From: Onchocerca lupi
Taxonomy: Eukaryota; Nematoda; Chromadorea; Rhabditida; Onchocercidae
Length of the DNA: 64,000 bases
NCBI GenBank assembly: GCA_028564675.1
Contig: JAOVVO010000063.1
Coordinates: forward strand, 1-64,000
Reading direction: 5' to 3'
Below the pieces are notes generated by a model. It ran no database searches. It was given only the letters and a program-made list of their open reading frames with translations, and had not been told where the DNA came from. This document shows, piece by piece, positions 22,753 to 37,500 of the stretch. Each line of letters opens with the position of its first letter. Positions within the stretch are counted from its first letter, which is position 1. A program made the position numbers and the translations under genes.

Positions 22753-25700
22753 TTAATTATTTTGATTATTGTTAACTTCCACATATTTAGGCTTTGAAAT
22801 TAGCTGAAATGAATATAATTTTTGATTCAAAAGTTTCGTAATTGACAAAAATTTGAAGTATGAATATATATTACTATTTTTGATGAGATAAATTTTTCAA
22901 GTAATTTACGAATGATTTGACAGAAATATTTGATTAACAATAATTTTATGCAAATTGAAAAAAATACTTGAAGTTGACGATGCGAAAAATTCTTTTTCTT
23001 ATTAGGTTCAGCAAATATAAATTGATCATAATTTTTTATAAATTCGCGCACTTTATCGATTTTTTTGATAGGTCGAATTAATATAAAATAGTGCAACAAA
23101 GTACGATGCACATAAAGATATTGCTGTAAAGATGAAAAACATATACAAATGATCGTTTCATTTATTAAGCATAAAATGTCAAAAAAAAAAAAACTTATTA
23201 ATTGATTTTATTTCGAATAAAATTTATGCAGTTTCAAATCTAAGATTAATGAGTATAGGTTGCAATATTAAATTATTCAGTTTTTGTAACAACAAATGCT
23301 AAACGCTAAAGAGATTGCTATTTTTCTATTTTAAAAAGAAAAATTTCGAATAATTTGAAAATTGAAATTAAATTTATTGAAATTACAATGGAGAAGGTGC
23401 AGATGTGTTATAAAAATTACTTAATGTAAATATATCAATTACTACAATAATATATAATTTTCTAAATGCTATATAAATTTGACAAGCAAAATATCTTATG
23501 TGAATAATGTACGTACAATATTATTTTGAATCAAATTAGCACGCTGTTTTCGTAAGTCAGCAAGCAGTACACTCATATCAGCACAAGTTTGCTTGCTTAT
23601 CAATTTCTCGAGAACCAATTCGATGAGTACCAGACAACCGGTACGTCCAATACCAGCAGAACAATGTAGTACTATTGGTGAAGATGACATTCGTACCTAT
23701 TAATTAATAATTAATTCCAGATTTTCTTTTCGTCTAATATTATTCGGAATTTCATAGTTTATTTGGTAAGGAGAAAATGAGAGATAAGTTTCGTTTTTGC
23801 AATATAAAAAGATGAATTTCAAGAAAACATATAACATTTTTAAATGTTCAACTTCAAGTTTAAAATTTTTTGGACTTAAAATCATTATTGCTTCCTTGAT
23901 CTTTTACATTTGCGCTTAGCTCTAATTGATGATTAATTTTTAATTGTTCATTATTAGAAATATTTTAACATTTTACAAGAAAAAATAAGGAAATTTTAGT
24001 AAGAAATTACCAATTCAAGGAGATGCAATGGACAAGAATAGCTATTAGGTGTGCCATGATCAGGCCAATCAGTCCAATGAAAATGTGTCACCATTATTGT
24101 CTTCATACCTGGTAGTTTAACCATCAATGATCGCTCCCACACTTCACATTCAAAATCCATGCGACGTTCGCACTGAAATTTCGCATCCATGATGGGAAAT
24201 GTTTCAGAAATGATAACGAAAACAGTTGAAGACAATCATAGACAAAAGCGAAGAAATAAATCCAAAATATTCAAGTATTTAATAAAATTCATATATGTTA
24301 AGATTTTTAAATTTTAAACTTACCATAAGGCATTTCACTAAGATACCATTGTAATTATTTGTTTTATCAGCTTCAAATGGAAAATATAACGTCGATTTGG
24401 TATAACCTTTTTCAGTAAAATTTGTCAGCATAATAATATATTCCACTTTTTCTTGTACAATCATGAACCAGAAATCATAAATGGTATTATCCAAAGGAGC
24501 CTAAAATTAATATTTTAATTTTTCTGATTTCTGCTAAAACTAATCGATTCAAATCTTCGATAAAATTTCGTCCACTTTGATATATTTTTATCAATAAAGC
24601 ATCTGTAAATTTTATTCCGAAATTTTCAAAAAATGCTAAATTGTCAATAGATTTTGATTTTTAAATTTGAATTTGACCCTTTTTGAAATATTGTTTTAAT
24701 AATGCTATAAGTATCTATGAAATAGATGATGAAGTAAAAAGCAATAAAACATTGAGAGACTATAAAGGAATGACCTGAGTACAGATGAAACGTCGTTCCG
24801 AAAACGGTGTGCTAATGTAGTTGGCATGAATATAATCGTTACCGGATGGGTGATTGTTAAGTTTTACACGCGAATTGTCCAAACAAACTACATTTCGGTA
24901 GCGATTCCGACCTTAATAAAATATTTGCACTTGGAAAGTTTGAAAAATTGAAGAGCTTGCAGAAAATCCTAACTATCAAAATTGCCATCACAGCCAAATA
25001 AGGTCTAAATATAGCCAAAATTCAGTTAAAGCCTGAAGTGAAAACCAGAAAAACACTAGATGTTTTCTCAGCATAAGTAATCTTCAAACCATTTTTATAT
25101 TCAGAATTTTAAGATAAAGTTAGATATTCACACCAGAATTTTGATTAGCTATGAAACTGCTGCAGTTGTTCGTTGATGGCTTCGTTTTGGAGTATAATGC
25201 TATGAATTCATCATTTAGACCTTTTACACCTTTGTTGAGCATAGTTTCGATCCATTCATCCACCTTAAATAATTCAGGATGATAATTTCTATTGTTTATC
25301 GATTAAAAAATCTAATGTAAGAAGAAGAGCTTAAAATTTGTATGTTTATCTAGGAAAATAATACATCGTTTGAACAAAACTATTATTACCAAACAAATTA
25401 ATGAAATTTGTATGACCTCAATTAGAGAGATTTTCAGTATGAATTCATAATTTACACTTTTTTTTCTTTTGATTTTATCTCTCACTCTCTGCTGTTTAAT
25501 CTTTGATTATGATAAATGATCAAATAAGTTCCTATTTGGCAAATAATCCTATAAATAATAATTAATTGACCAAATTATCAATGCTAAATTCTTCAGATGA
25601 TGCGCCATCTTCATGTACTCTTTCCTTGCCATATTCCGGTTCGCTTTCAGATATTGAACTTTTCACTGTGTTATCCTGAATTCGCGAATCTGGGATTCTA

Positions 25701-26124
25701 TAAAAGTACATATATGCAAACTGAAATATTCTAAAAAATTTTATTCTACCCATCATTTTTTAGTTTTCTTGTAACTTAGTAGACAGTTATTTAAGATACT
25801 TTTAATTTTCTAATTCAACTTCAACTATGAGATTTTATTGAAGTACTTAAAACTGAGGTACTCAAAATTAATTTTCCCAACTTTATGATTGTTTCACAAA
25901 ATTCAGTATTCATCTTATCATTATTTCAACATTATTTTCATGATAATATAATATAGTGAAATATATATATTTTTTTTTAAGCCTTGCATTTATCAATCTT
26001 ACAAAATATTTGAAAGACGAAGCGAATCAGGTTTAACTGCTCGTGGTCGAATATCATCAATAGCTGTCGAATTTTTTGATGATGTAAAATTGGAGGAACT
26101 CTTCTTTCTTCTCCTCTCATGCAT
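22753..26124 (-). CDS. Protein tyrosine phosphatase, single catalytic domain (nematode cytosolic type)
   Basis: Removes phosphate from phosphotyrosine. Exons, all in phase: 26124-26003, 25697-25571, 25263-25134, 24911-24775, 24500-24324, 24172-24011, 23696-23517, 23123-22968, 22803-22753; 413 aa. The N-terminal 85 residues are basic and Ser-rich. The catalytic domain starts near residue 84 (VDEWIETMLNKGVKGL, as in many C. elegans PTPs), then shows NRYRNV, NDYIHANY, FWFMIVQEKV, the WPD loop (WPDHGTP, residues 267-273), the P-loop HCSAGIGRTG with Cys at 297, and a Gln-containing IQNNIQY. All catalytic residues are present, so it should be active. There is no signal peptide. Uncertain points: the start (ATG at 26124 is the first in-frame Met after an acceptor at 26149; an earlier exon ending at 28573 fits in phase) and the 17-codon last exon, which could instead be replaced by exons at 21.6-20.7 kb. 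Confidence 0.9.
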
Positions 26125-26150
26125 TATCTTTGTTCGATGCTCAGCACTCT

Positions 26151-28572
26151 TTAATAATCACAATATGATTAAATTGCAACTATATATATATATAAGTATC
26201 AATTTGTTGATAAATTATTACATTCATCTAAATTTCTGAAATGCGACAATAACTTCCACAAGCTAACTTATTGTTTCATTTTAAGAATTTACATGAATAC
26301 TAAACGATACTATTGTTTTATTGTACATTGAAAATCTATTTGTAGTTGTAATGATAATGTATTTTCTATGTTTCTGAAGGATATTTCTAGCAAGGAAATG
26401 AAATGAATGAAACATTTAGAAGTAACCTCTTTTCGCTTCACATAACACATCACATCAAGCAACTAATTCTTATGGCAAAAAAGCAAACTATTACACTTCA
26501 GCTGTGCAAGTTGACTTTTTGTAGAGCAGACTAATAAAACTAATCATTTCTTAAAATATGTAAATTTCATCCTTAGCATGCATTCACCTTCAAGTACAAA
26601 AATTTAAAATTTCACAAAATATATCCTTTATTCACATTCTCGAAAGTGGAATCGTTAAATAATTTACGTAATTTAAAGTATTAATCTGTATGAGTAATCC
26701 AACCTCAGATGATGCTCACTTAACTTAAGACTTTCTTTACATAACACTGGTATTGAGTATTGCAAATAGAGTTACGGTGACTTGTCAATCCCTTACGAAT
26801 TCGAAATTTAGAGATTCGATTAATAGCCATTATAGGTCTGTAATTTTGCTGTTCTTATTTGTTCCTATAAAAGCACTCTGTCCATATCAGAATATAAAAA
26901 TCTGCAAGAATAATATCCATATTTTTTATTAATATTGTACAAAAATTACAGACACGTCTCAAGAAAGCAAATAAAATTAGATGGACACAAGGAGTTAAGA
27001 GAAAAGAAAAATTGCGTTCACTGAAATGAGCAAAAATGATGGAACATTAAACAGATAACATCAAATCCACCATATCACTTTGTTTCTGTATTACCGGAAT
27101 TCATCGTAAAACAAGATTCAGAAACTTAATTTAAGAAATCTGAGTCAGATTTCAAAATTACAACTAAAATTAATTAAATTAAAAAATAACCAGCCAAATA
27201 CTTTAATGTACTCTAAGAAAACAACAAAAAGACGAAATATTTGTTATTAGAGATTTGCATTAAAATAATTAGCGACGAACATTTAAAAATAAAATCGAAA
27301 AAAGACAAATTTTTGCCACTGGAGATGCTTTTAAATAAATACAATAGGGAAAGCATTCCAAGATTCGAACTTTTTTCGAAATATAGAATATTAAAAATCA
27401 TATAAAGTATTATACAAAGAGAAAACAATACAAAATGTATTTGGTGTGCAAATCACTGGATTAAATCTTGCTATTCGAAAAACAGATAGGAAAATTTTAT
27501 AATCAAGGACTGACAACCGAAGTATCACCGTTTCGCTGAGATCGTGCAAGGATAACAAAAGACAAAGGTTTAATAAAAATCCCCGATGCCTTCAAATTGT
27601 AGAGTTTTCGGCTTCTAATTTTTCACTGGTGATAATGGAGGAATAAAACAAAAAAGCGTGTCGTAAGTAGAGCTGAACAGAACATTTACTATTATTCTAC
27701 TAGGAAATTTAACTTTTGATAATTTAAGCATTTTTTTTTTCGAAACCTTACAATTGACTTATTCTTTAAGTAAGAAATCTATGAAAGTTGCAAAGTGAGA
27801 TCTTTCAAAACCTAACAGTGCATTATCTTTGATCCTTTTACCGAAAACAAAAAAAAAAGGAAATTGAAGTGAAAAGTAAAACAGGACGAATTCTGTCTCG
27901 TTTCGGGCACAATTACATTTAAAATAATTTAACTTCATGTCATATTTCAGTAATACCCAGTGAACGAAGAAACATTGAGAAAAAATTTTTGAGATCGCCA
28001 TACAACGAAAAATAAGCAACATAAACTTCACGTTTTCAATTTTCATATATGAGAAAATTGAATTGCAAGTTTACGGGACACAGCAAGGATCTCGTAAAAG
28101 TGAAATAAATTGCCAAATTTGACAATTTTGCAACGAATTATATTTATATCTATTAAGGAATAAATATATTTTCTTTAAGAACTGATGCTTTTAAAATGAC
28201 AAACTCCGTTTATAAATGTGAGAAATTTTTTCAATGAGATCCTTCTTCATTCTGCAGCAATATGTTCGATTTTTCATAATATCATTGAGACGGCTGCAAA
28301 ACAATGCAACTATTTTCGTAACTTTTCAAATACAAAAAAGTTTTCACAACTGTTGTTCTCCATGAAATTTATGTTCAAATTCTAACTGTTGCAAATTAAA
28401 TGGTTGAAAAATCAACAGAAATAGATCATGAGCATTAAATTGCTTATTCCTCCTAAAAATGTATCAGCTGTTCAGTTTAAATGAGAAGGAAAATTTCATG
28501 AAGCTTTCACATAATGTATTAAATTGAGAAACAAACTATTGATATAGATAGAGTGTCAATTCAATTTAATAC
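26151..28572. other. Spacer or intron between adaptor and phosphatase genes
   Basis: About 2.4 kb without a convincing coding exon. If the phosphatase has an extra 5' exon ending at 28573, this is its first intron. If not, it is intergenic and should contain the 3' UTR and poly(A) signal of the adaptor gene and the promoter or trans-splice site of the phosphatase. A patch near 27520-27650 is slightly richer in GC than its surroundings but shows no frame or RNA fold I recognise. Confidence 0.5.
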
Positions 28573-28577
28573 CTTTT

Positions 28578-31500
28578 TCATGAGCAAATTAATTCCAGTT
28601 TTTCTTTTATCAAATAGAATGCTTCGTAAGCCCTGGCGTATTCCCTGGACTAATTAATTTTGTAGTTAGATTTAGCAAAAATAAAACTTACCACCACAGG
28701 AATAAATTCTAAGTCAGGATCAGAACTCAATATCTTTTTTTGTTCCCGTTCGTTGTTGTTATCATTATTATCTTCCTTACAGACTTTCTTTTCAATGAAT
28801 CCATTGTTTTCGGACTTCCCTTTATCACAAGCTTCTTGTTCTTCGTGACTCCCAACCGAATCAATGTCCCTAAAATCACAGTTCCTTCCAGCAACTTTCA
28901 TTTGATCATATTTATCAAAAGATATAAAAATGGCTAGAAGAAAATAAGCGATAATTAAGAATCAATACTACTTTGAGTTGAATAATATGTATCTTCAAAT
29001 CATTATCATTATTGATGAACTACAAATGTTGAACAAACTTTGCTGGGGACGATCTTCCTGATAAACTTTCTTGTATCGTTTCGAAAATCTGTGAACTACG
29101 AGGATCTGGATAATTATTGGCACACAGCTGTCCGTCATGACTAACATGCGATGAATTAATATGAAAATCTGATGCATTCACCGGATCTCTCATAACATAA
29201 TCATCTGCTTCATCAAATTCGTTTGATTTGCATGCTGAAATACCGACTATCTAAATCCGATCCATTTCACATAGGCTATTTTCCTTATAAATGATAAGAC
29301 CTACAGAAGATAGCATATTAAGAAATAACTTGAAATATCATAAAACATTATACAATATTTTTATCCCATATTCCAAATTTCTATAAGTTAAATATAACTT
29401 GAAGAAAACAAGAAATAAACATGACGAATAAGCAAGAAAATAAAAAAAAAAAAAAAAAGGATTAATGTAATATTTTGCATTTTAGAGTGCATTTGAAGAA
29501 TACTGAAATATGAAATGACGCTTAGCTAATCAAATTTCAATCATAAAATAAAGGAAGTCTCCGACAAATGAGTGAAAAATTGCCAGCAAAAGAACTATAA
29601 ACGAAATATCATCGTTCTTTAAAGTTTTTCTTCCATGTTTCTTTTTTTTTTCTAGAATTTATAACTTATTGTTAATATTATTCTATCTAGTGAGTCAAAA
29701 AAAAAAAACTGCATGGTATAATTATTGCTATACATAGAAATGAAAAAACTGCACATCATAATAACTGCTACATACAGAATCGACAGTCATAAACTAACGT
29801 TGTTCCCTATCTGCATCTGTAGCATGGATAACTATATCGCTTGTATCGCGCAATCCAAAACACCGTTGTCCACAACCAAACGATGAGGTTCGTGATCTAG
29901 AAAAGCAAGAATACCATAACAAACTAAATGACTTATTATTTATAATAGTTGTGTACTTCCTGCATGTGTTTTATATTTTTAACAAAATATTATTACGAAT
30001 TCCACATATTAATTCTCAAAATACTTTATATGGTAAGTCAAATAAAATAAATAAGACCTTGAAGGACTATCGACACTATGCAGTGAACCACTTGCTGATT
30101 TGCCGAGTGATAAGACGCCAGCACCGAAATCCACTGGTACATGATCGCTTGTAGGATCGTTATTGACATGACGTTTGGAATATGGAGTTGAAAGTCCTGA
30201 CCCTATGCTACCTGACCGAACTGAAATTTGTATTATAATTCAAAAAAGTGAAATAAGAAGAAATGAAATGGTCATATAATTATATACAAGATTTGACAAA
30301 GAATGGAAAACTCAATTTCCAGAATTCATTTGCTGAAAAGTAAATCCTTTTATCTAAATTAAGCTAGAGAGTAAAAATTTTGTTTAATTTTTGTCACACA
30401 ACCAGCTTTATAATTCAATACAAACTTTTATACCTATCTCTGTAACTCATAATTCGATATAAATAATGCTTGTATCAAAATCAATGTTTCGGAATCCAGA
30501 TAAATCAAATGAAAATTTGCTATAATGCATTTTACTGTAATTTAATTCACTGTAATCATAAATACTTATTACGATCGTTTGAAGTTACTTCTCGTCTGCT
30601 TCTAGAAAATGAAAAGAAGCAAACGCAGCTCACCACGATATATTGGACATGGATCAGTAGCAATGAATGCTTGAGGTGTTGAGGGCAAAAAGGAAGAATT
30701 TGGCGAATGAACGACTGATAGACCAGTTGAACTTGTTGATGATACTTGAGATGTATTTGATAAGCGATGTGCACGTGACATAAAATCACGAGATAGTTTT
30801 CGAAATGGCTTCCTGAAAATTTATATCATATTTTGCTTAAAATTCAATGAGCAGAATTTTTCGAGCTATTCAGCATCTTACTTACACAAGTTGGAATGCT
30901 TTTTGAATATAGATTATTTCTAATATATATGTAAGTCTAAAATTCAACATACTGAAACCACGATTTGCTGCCTAAAGAAAAAGCCCTTTTTCGAGCATCT
31001 TCTTGAGAACCACCAGTTGATGGCGACGGCTTATTCGAATGATGTATGTCTTCGCTTTGTGGTAAAATACCACTACTACGCCTATAACAAAAAATGATTA
31101 TAAAGTAAAATAGAAATATGCGATTACGCATAGTAGGAACTATAAATTTAAGAAAATTCAAATTGAAGACATTCGAGATATAGTAATTTACAGGGCATTA
31201 GTAATAATTCTTGACTTACAGGGAGTCCGGTGCTGGTGAACTATGATCAGGATGCATCAGTTTTTTTCCTGAACATCGTGGTTGTTGATGCACAATGTGT
31301 GAAGCACCAAACGAATATGTTCTGAACGAATATTTACTGAGCAAAATATATTTGCAGATCCCATAAAATGATTTTACTTTAAAATAAACGAGGAAGGATG
31401 ACTACTAAGACTACAATATCATCGAAATGAGAAATTCACCGTGGTGCACCGTTTGCTGCCATAGATGAATAGCAACTATCACTACTATCTGATACATATG

Positions 31501-34500
31501 ATCGAACTTCTTCGAAATTGAACTGTGGCTCGCCTAAAAACCAAATTATGTACAGATTCTCAGTCGAAAAAAAAATCTTGTCGAGTACTTCACTCCAATC
31601 ATTTCTATGTTACACCCAATATCTTTATCATTATGTTCTCTCCTCATCTTAAACTTCTGACTCTGCAAAATATTTAATTCCACTAGCATCTTATGTCTTA
31701 ATTTAACGGATAAAATAATTTCACTAGAAATGTAAGCTTTCTCTCAATTCGTATTGCTGAAGCCTTTTCCTTGATGATATGATGAAAAGTTATTAATGAA
31801 TGACCTATTGACAAACCAAGATGAGATGCACTTCCCGATGACCATGAATTCATTTCCATTGGAGCATATTCTAGATTATCTCCAGATGCATCCTCTGATA
31901 CTGAAAATGATTAAAATAATGATTAAAATTATAAAAATTTCAAATAAAACCGATAATTTATTAATCTCTTTATTAACAATTATGTACTAGTATATCCTCT
32001 AGCTATTTGACTCCCTACCCAAAAAAAGATTCTTAATGACAATGATTAAAAATTTTTAATATGTATTTTCATTATATAAAACAATAAAAAATTAATTTAC
32101 TGTATATGAATAAATTAGATGGAAAAAGCATCACGAAAATAGGGTAAAAATAGTAACAATTATACAGAAATCAATATACTTCTAACGAATATTAAGAAAT
32201 GAAATGTTCGATGAAATACACTATTTTATTACTAAACAAAAATTTCCTGGCCTAATTAATCTGGCCTCTATTATGAAAGACAAACGTCCTTTTTTCATTG
32301 TGGGTAGAAAACACTGGCACTCCCCCACTTACCCTTCAACTTAATAAAGAATAAAGTGAAATTTAGAACGACTGCAAAATTCAGAATTTACAACGATTAT
32401 AACTATTAATCATCAAATGAGAAACACAATGTTGGTCGCTATTGTCAATAATGCTAAAAAGAAGTAAAGGCCTCGAATGAGATATAAAAACATTTCTTTA
32501 AGATGAAAGGAATATTTCATCAAAGTTTTGTCACAAAAATTTGTTTTCCTAATAATTCATTTCCTTTTAATTTTGCGCCTATCTTCAAAATACTAACAAC
32601 TTTTACTTTCGCCGGGTGTTGTCTGCAAAAAGTCATCATTGGTGCTCGTGCTTCCGGCAACTGAGCATGATGTCCCATTGACTCGACCATCACATTCGGA
32701 ATGTTCAGTGGTTGTCAAGAAAGCTTTGCGAGATTCGGGATGAGGTACAAACTGTCGTTTCGACACAGATGGATGCGTTCTTTCGATGTTTGCTTTAATT
32801 AGTTGGTCCACATTTGTTTCAGCAGGATTCGTTACTTCCTCCAAATCGGTCCGTAGTGTGCTGCCGCTATAATTAATTTTCTTCATTTTTAAATTCAAAA
32901 CCTTCAAAATATCCCCAATCATATACAGTAATAACACATAATGCATATATAACTCATAATCTGAACTATTTATCAGATATCGAAAAAAAAAATTACTTAC
33001 TATTCAACAACTCAGATATATGAATTCATTGCTCATGTAATAATGAATAGCAAAAAGTGAGATGAAAACAAAATTAGATAACATTAAACACAGAAAACGA
33101 TTAAAAAAAAAAACTACATCAATAAAAAGTTAAGATAAAAAGCATAATTCTCAAATCCCTACGATGCCTTTGCCTTCAATTTAAACTAAAATCAACATAA
33201 GTGTTAAAAAATGAATAAATAATTCATTGATTTCAAAATAAAATTTTTATCAGCATTTTTTCATGTTGTATATATATTAATAAGAAAACTTGCCTATCTT
33301 CAGTTTCTTCCGCAGCTGACGATGAAGCTAATAAAGAATAATTTCGAGAAAGATTTGACCACTCCAAATTTTCTGGCAATAGTTCTGCTGGGAAACATCC
33401 TTTATTATTCTCATTTCCTGTTCTGTAAAGAAATCATATCATTTAAATCATTTTTACATTAAATTGAAATTTAAAATTATAGAAATTAGATCCAAGTTAA
33501 TATGTAATTTGGTTGTAAAATAAAACTGACGGAGTAACTGTCGGTGATAAGGGAAGTGATATTTTCGTCTCAAAACTTCGCGTTCGATCAATTTTTTTAA
33601 CTAGTGAATTCTGCCCAGGTCGTGAATTCCTCATACATTTCCCTCTGTAACGATAGATTATCAGGAACTCAAGCAGCAATTTTGGATGAAGTGCATTTTG
33701 GAATATAAAATTCCAAATATGCGTCACAGTTAATTTAATTGGAGATTTAAAAATCCAAAATTTTGAAAAAATGAGATCATTTTAGACATATGGGGATATA
33801 AGCTGAGAATAAGCAACTAAAGTCAAAGAATAATAACGTATCATCCTTTTTTGATATGAATAACTTACGAATACTAAAATAAATCGTCAATATTATTTTT
33901 GAAATTTTTCGCTGAAAAAATATTAAAATAATTTTATATAATTAACAAACAAAAATTGTACTTGGCTGTAGTCGAATCAAACCACAGAAAAGAAGGAACA
34001 TTGGGTGACAGTATATCTTCTTGTACTCTTTCCTGAATTGAATCTGCAGCCCATTTATAACCACGTAATTGGGCTCGTCGTTCTTTCTGTGACAATTCAT
34101 CAGGTGTCAGTTTTCTGGAATAACAAGACAACAAATTTCCTAAATATGAGGAATTTTTTTTTTCATGATTTTATTTTGAAAATAAAAGTAGTGTAATAGT
34201 TTCAAAGAACCTTACAATTCTTAGCCTAAGTACTTAGTTTGAAATACTGAAATATCAATTCATAATTATTATGTTTTCTGAAACTGAAAATTGTCTGAAT
34301 GAATCCCTATCGCGCAAAAAAAGAATAACGCATTAGTAAGTTATTTGATGATGCAAATGAATGTTAATTTGAATCTCGAATCTCGGAAAACTTTATAATT
34401 TTTCGTTTGAGATAATGACATACTAATTCATAATTATTTTTTCGTTTTCTGAAATTGAAACTATTTAAATGAGATTCTATCTCGCAAAAGAAGAATAAAG

Positions 34501-37500
34501 CATTAGTAGTTATTTGATAAAGCAAATTAACATTCATTTATTTTCCTCTTCTAACAAACAAAGCCAAATAAAATTACTTTGATGATGTAATTCCTGTTCT
34601 TCGAAGTCCACTGTGCGTATGAAGTCGGTCGCGATGTGCATGATACGGGGGAGTCAAATGTAGTAGTGATCTGAAAAAGACAACCGAGAGAAATAATGTG
34701 CTTCAATGTTCAACTTAATAACTGAAATATAAATTAAGACTTGATTGCCGAGCAAAAAGAATAATTTAATGATTTTTGCCGAATTTCTCGTATCTGAAGT
34801 TTGAAAAGATATTTCTAGAACAAAAAGCATAATTCCAAATCTGAAAATATTTCCTGGAAAATTAATTTTTTTTCTTGAAATACAAAAGAATAGTTACTAC
34901 CTCAAAAATTTTCGTCAGAAAAATACCGTCGTTGTCACTGATAGCTTTAAATTAAGAACTGAAATCTAAATTAGCAATTCAATTTTAAAATCAAATCATA
35001 TACTTATAAACCAAAGAAAATTCAAAACTGAAACTGACCCATTTGTCATCTTTTTCTTTTTTTCACACTCTTCTTCGATAATTTTATTTAACTTGCTGTG
35101 CACATCAGCAGCCACTTCTTCACAATCACACAGTGCCCATAGTTCGCCGGAACCGCATGGTGATGAGCGGCCCATTACCATGAAAAAATATCGCTCCTGG
35201 CAGCCAAAACTAGCCATATATTGTCGCTAAAATTATAAAACAAAAAACTACTAACTAATAAACGTAAAGGAGAAGATATCTTTAAGTACACGGGATAGAC
35301 GACTCTGTAAAGTAAACCATAACACAATGAAGTATCGAAATGAGGTTTACTCTCATCAAACGATAGATTGTGGATGTGCTAATAAATAGCTTGTTATTAA
35401 ATAACAAAGTAGCACTATTTACAGTATTGGAAAACTTTAACTAAGATTAACAACTGTATTATTTACTTTTGACTAGTGCATAATGCAACATATTAATACA
35501 GTTAATCTCATAATGAGTTTTGCCTGAGAAAACAAAAACGTATTCTTTATTTCGACAGAATACACTTGGCTGTTTCTTGGCTGTTTAACTAATTATGCTG
35601 AACTGAAAAATATTCAGAACTTACAGGAAATTCGACGAAATCGGTTACTTTGAACGGTGGAATTCCTGATTGCGATAGGTCATCCGAAGATGCTGGCTCA
35701 ATACCTCGTCGACATAAAATGATCGTGTGATGATAAAAACATAATCGATGTGGTCCAAGTAATGATGGGTCTTTCGTACATAAATTAACCAACTTCTCCG
35801 AAGATTTGACTGATTTTCGAAACTTCGGATGTTCAACCATAGTTATATCCCAAGCACATTCTGAAACAACATTTTCCTAATCAAAGCACTTTCGAAGGAC
35901 TATAAGCTGTCAGAGAGTATTTTTGAATTATTTTTCAATTTGAGAGAAGCAACATAGGAAAATGACAATCTCAAATTTTTTATCGATCTATGAAACTTGA
36001 AGAAAATCACCATCAAGTATCAATACTAGATTACATATTAAAGAGAGCTATTCAGAAATTTCTCAGATAATAAGACATATGGCAATAGCCGTTTAATAAC
36101 CTTGTTTAATCAATTGTAATTCGCTCTTTCTGAAGAGCCGTAGTGCAGATAAAAATATAGTAGTTCATACATTCAATTACACATAAAATATATTGTTAAC
36201 AATAAAAATCAAAGACAACGAACAAAATATTTACCAAAAAACTCATTAAGTAGAACAGGTCGTCCAAGATGTAGAGCTCGTGCCGGTATTACTGCAGACA
36301 TCAACATCTCGTACCATTCATCACTCATTACATCCGTTTCCGATCGCAAAACGAGTGTTTCATCAGGTGTCATAATTGCTACACAGTATTTCAATCGGCC
36401 ATCAAACTGTAAAAATTATTTCAATAGCTGATTTATAGAATAACGAAAGAAATGATGGACTTAATAAATGATTAAGATTTCGAACTTGATTAGCAATCGA
36501 CCATCGTCACTTATATGACTTAACATTCTATATTCTTGAAAAATTCCATAAATCTTCTCTATTATAAAAATGCAGAAACTCTGAACAGTTCAAATATGCC
36601 AGAAAAAGAATCTTCTCAGATAAAAAAATTTTTAAAAATTATCATGAAAAAAAAATTTAAACCGAAATAAGATAATGTAACGAAATCGAAAAATGCTTAA
36701 TATAATCCTCACTTAGCGAATATTCTGTATGCATAAGAGTAATATCTTTCAAAATTTCAGTACATTTATCCATACAAAATATATTGCGAAAAGTGGCATC
36801 TGAGCTACTTGGAAGACGGAATGCAATTTAGGAATATTCTGATTATACACAAAAAACAAGTGAATTAGAAATTCTGACATTCAGTGCTGAATAACCTTCA
36901 TTATTTAACGATCAATCAAATCTGATCAAAATTCAAGCAACCGACAATTTAATCAGTCTGATATAAACAAAAGTTTGAATGATTTAACTTTATTTTTGTT
37001 TCAGTGATAAACGATAAGTGGCAGAATTTGTCTTGCAAAATATACCGGTGGAACACATACCTAAATTCTTTAAATAATTATCATTCCCGAAACTCGCTAC
37101 TGCCTCTCGCAATTTTGATTTTTGAAAGTGGAAACATAAATAAAAAAATTTTTCGCTGATTAAAGAGAAAAAGAATATTTGTTGAAAAATATACCAATAC
37201 TTTCTGATCTTTTAATTAGCCGAGAGAAAATTCTAGCACTATTACTCCTTAACTTCATTAAACTATGATACAATATCTGAATAATATCAATTTATCAAAA
37301 TTAAATGGAGAACTTTACAGCGATTTTCAACATCAAGAAGAATGGACTAAGCTCTCGAATCAACTTAAATGCACTGAAATAACTACTAATCGAAACAAAA
37401 TAACCCTTTCGAGCAGAAATTCCACATTGAAAAAAATTGCAACTATTTATCCTACAAAGAAGTGAAAACGCATTAAAAATAACTTTCCATTCTTCTATAG

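Noticed and set aside
23237..23300. Possible extra phosphatase exon between 23517 and 23123
   Set aside because: The flanking exons join in phase at IQNNI/QYLYVHR, exactly as in the family, leaving no room for another exon.
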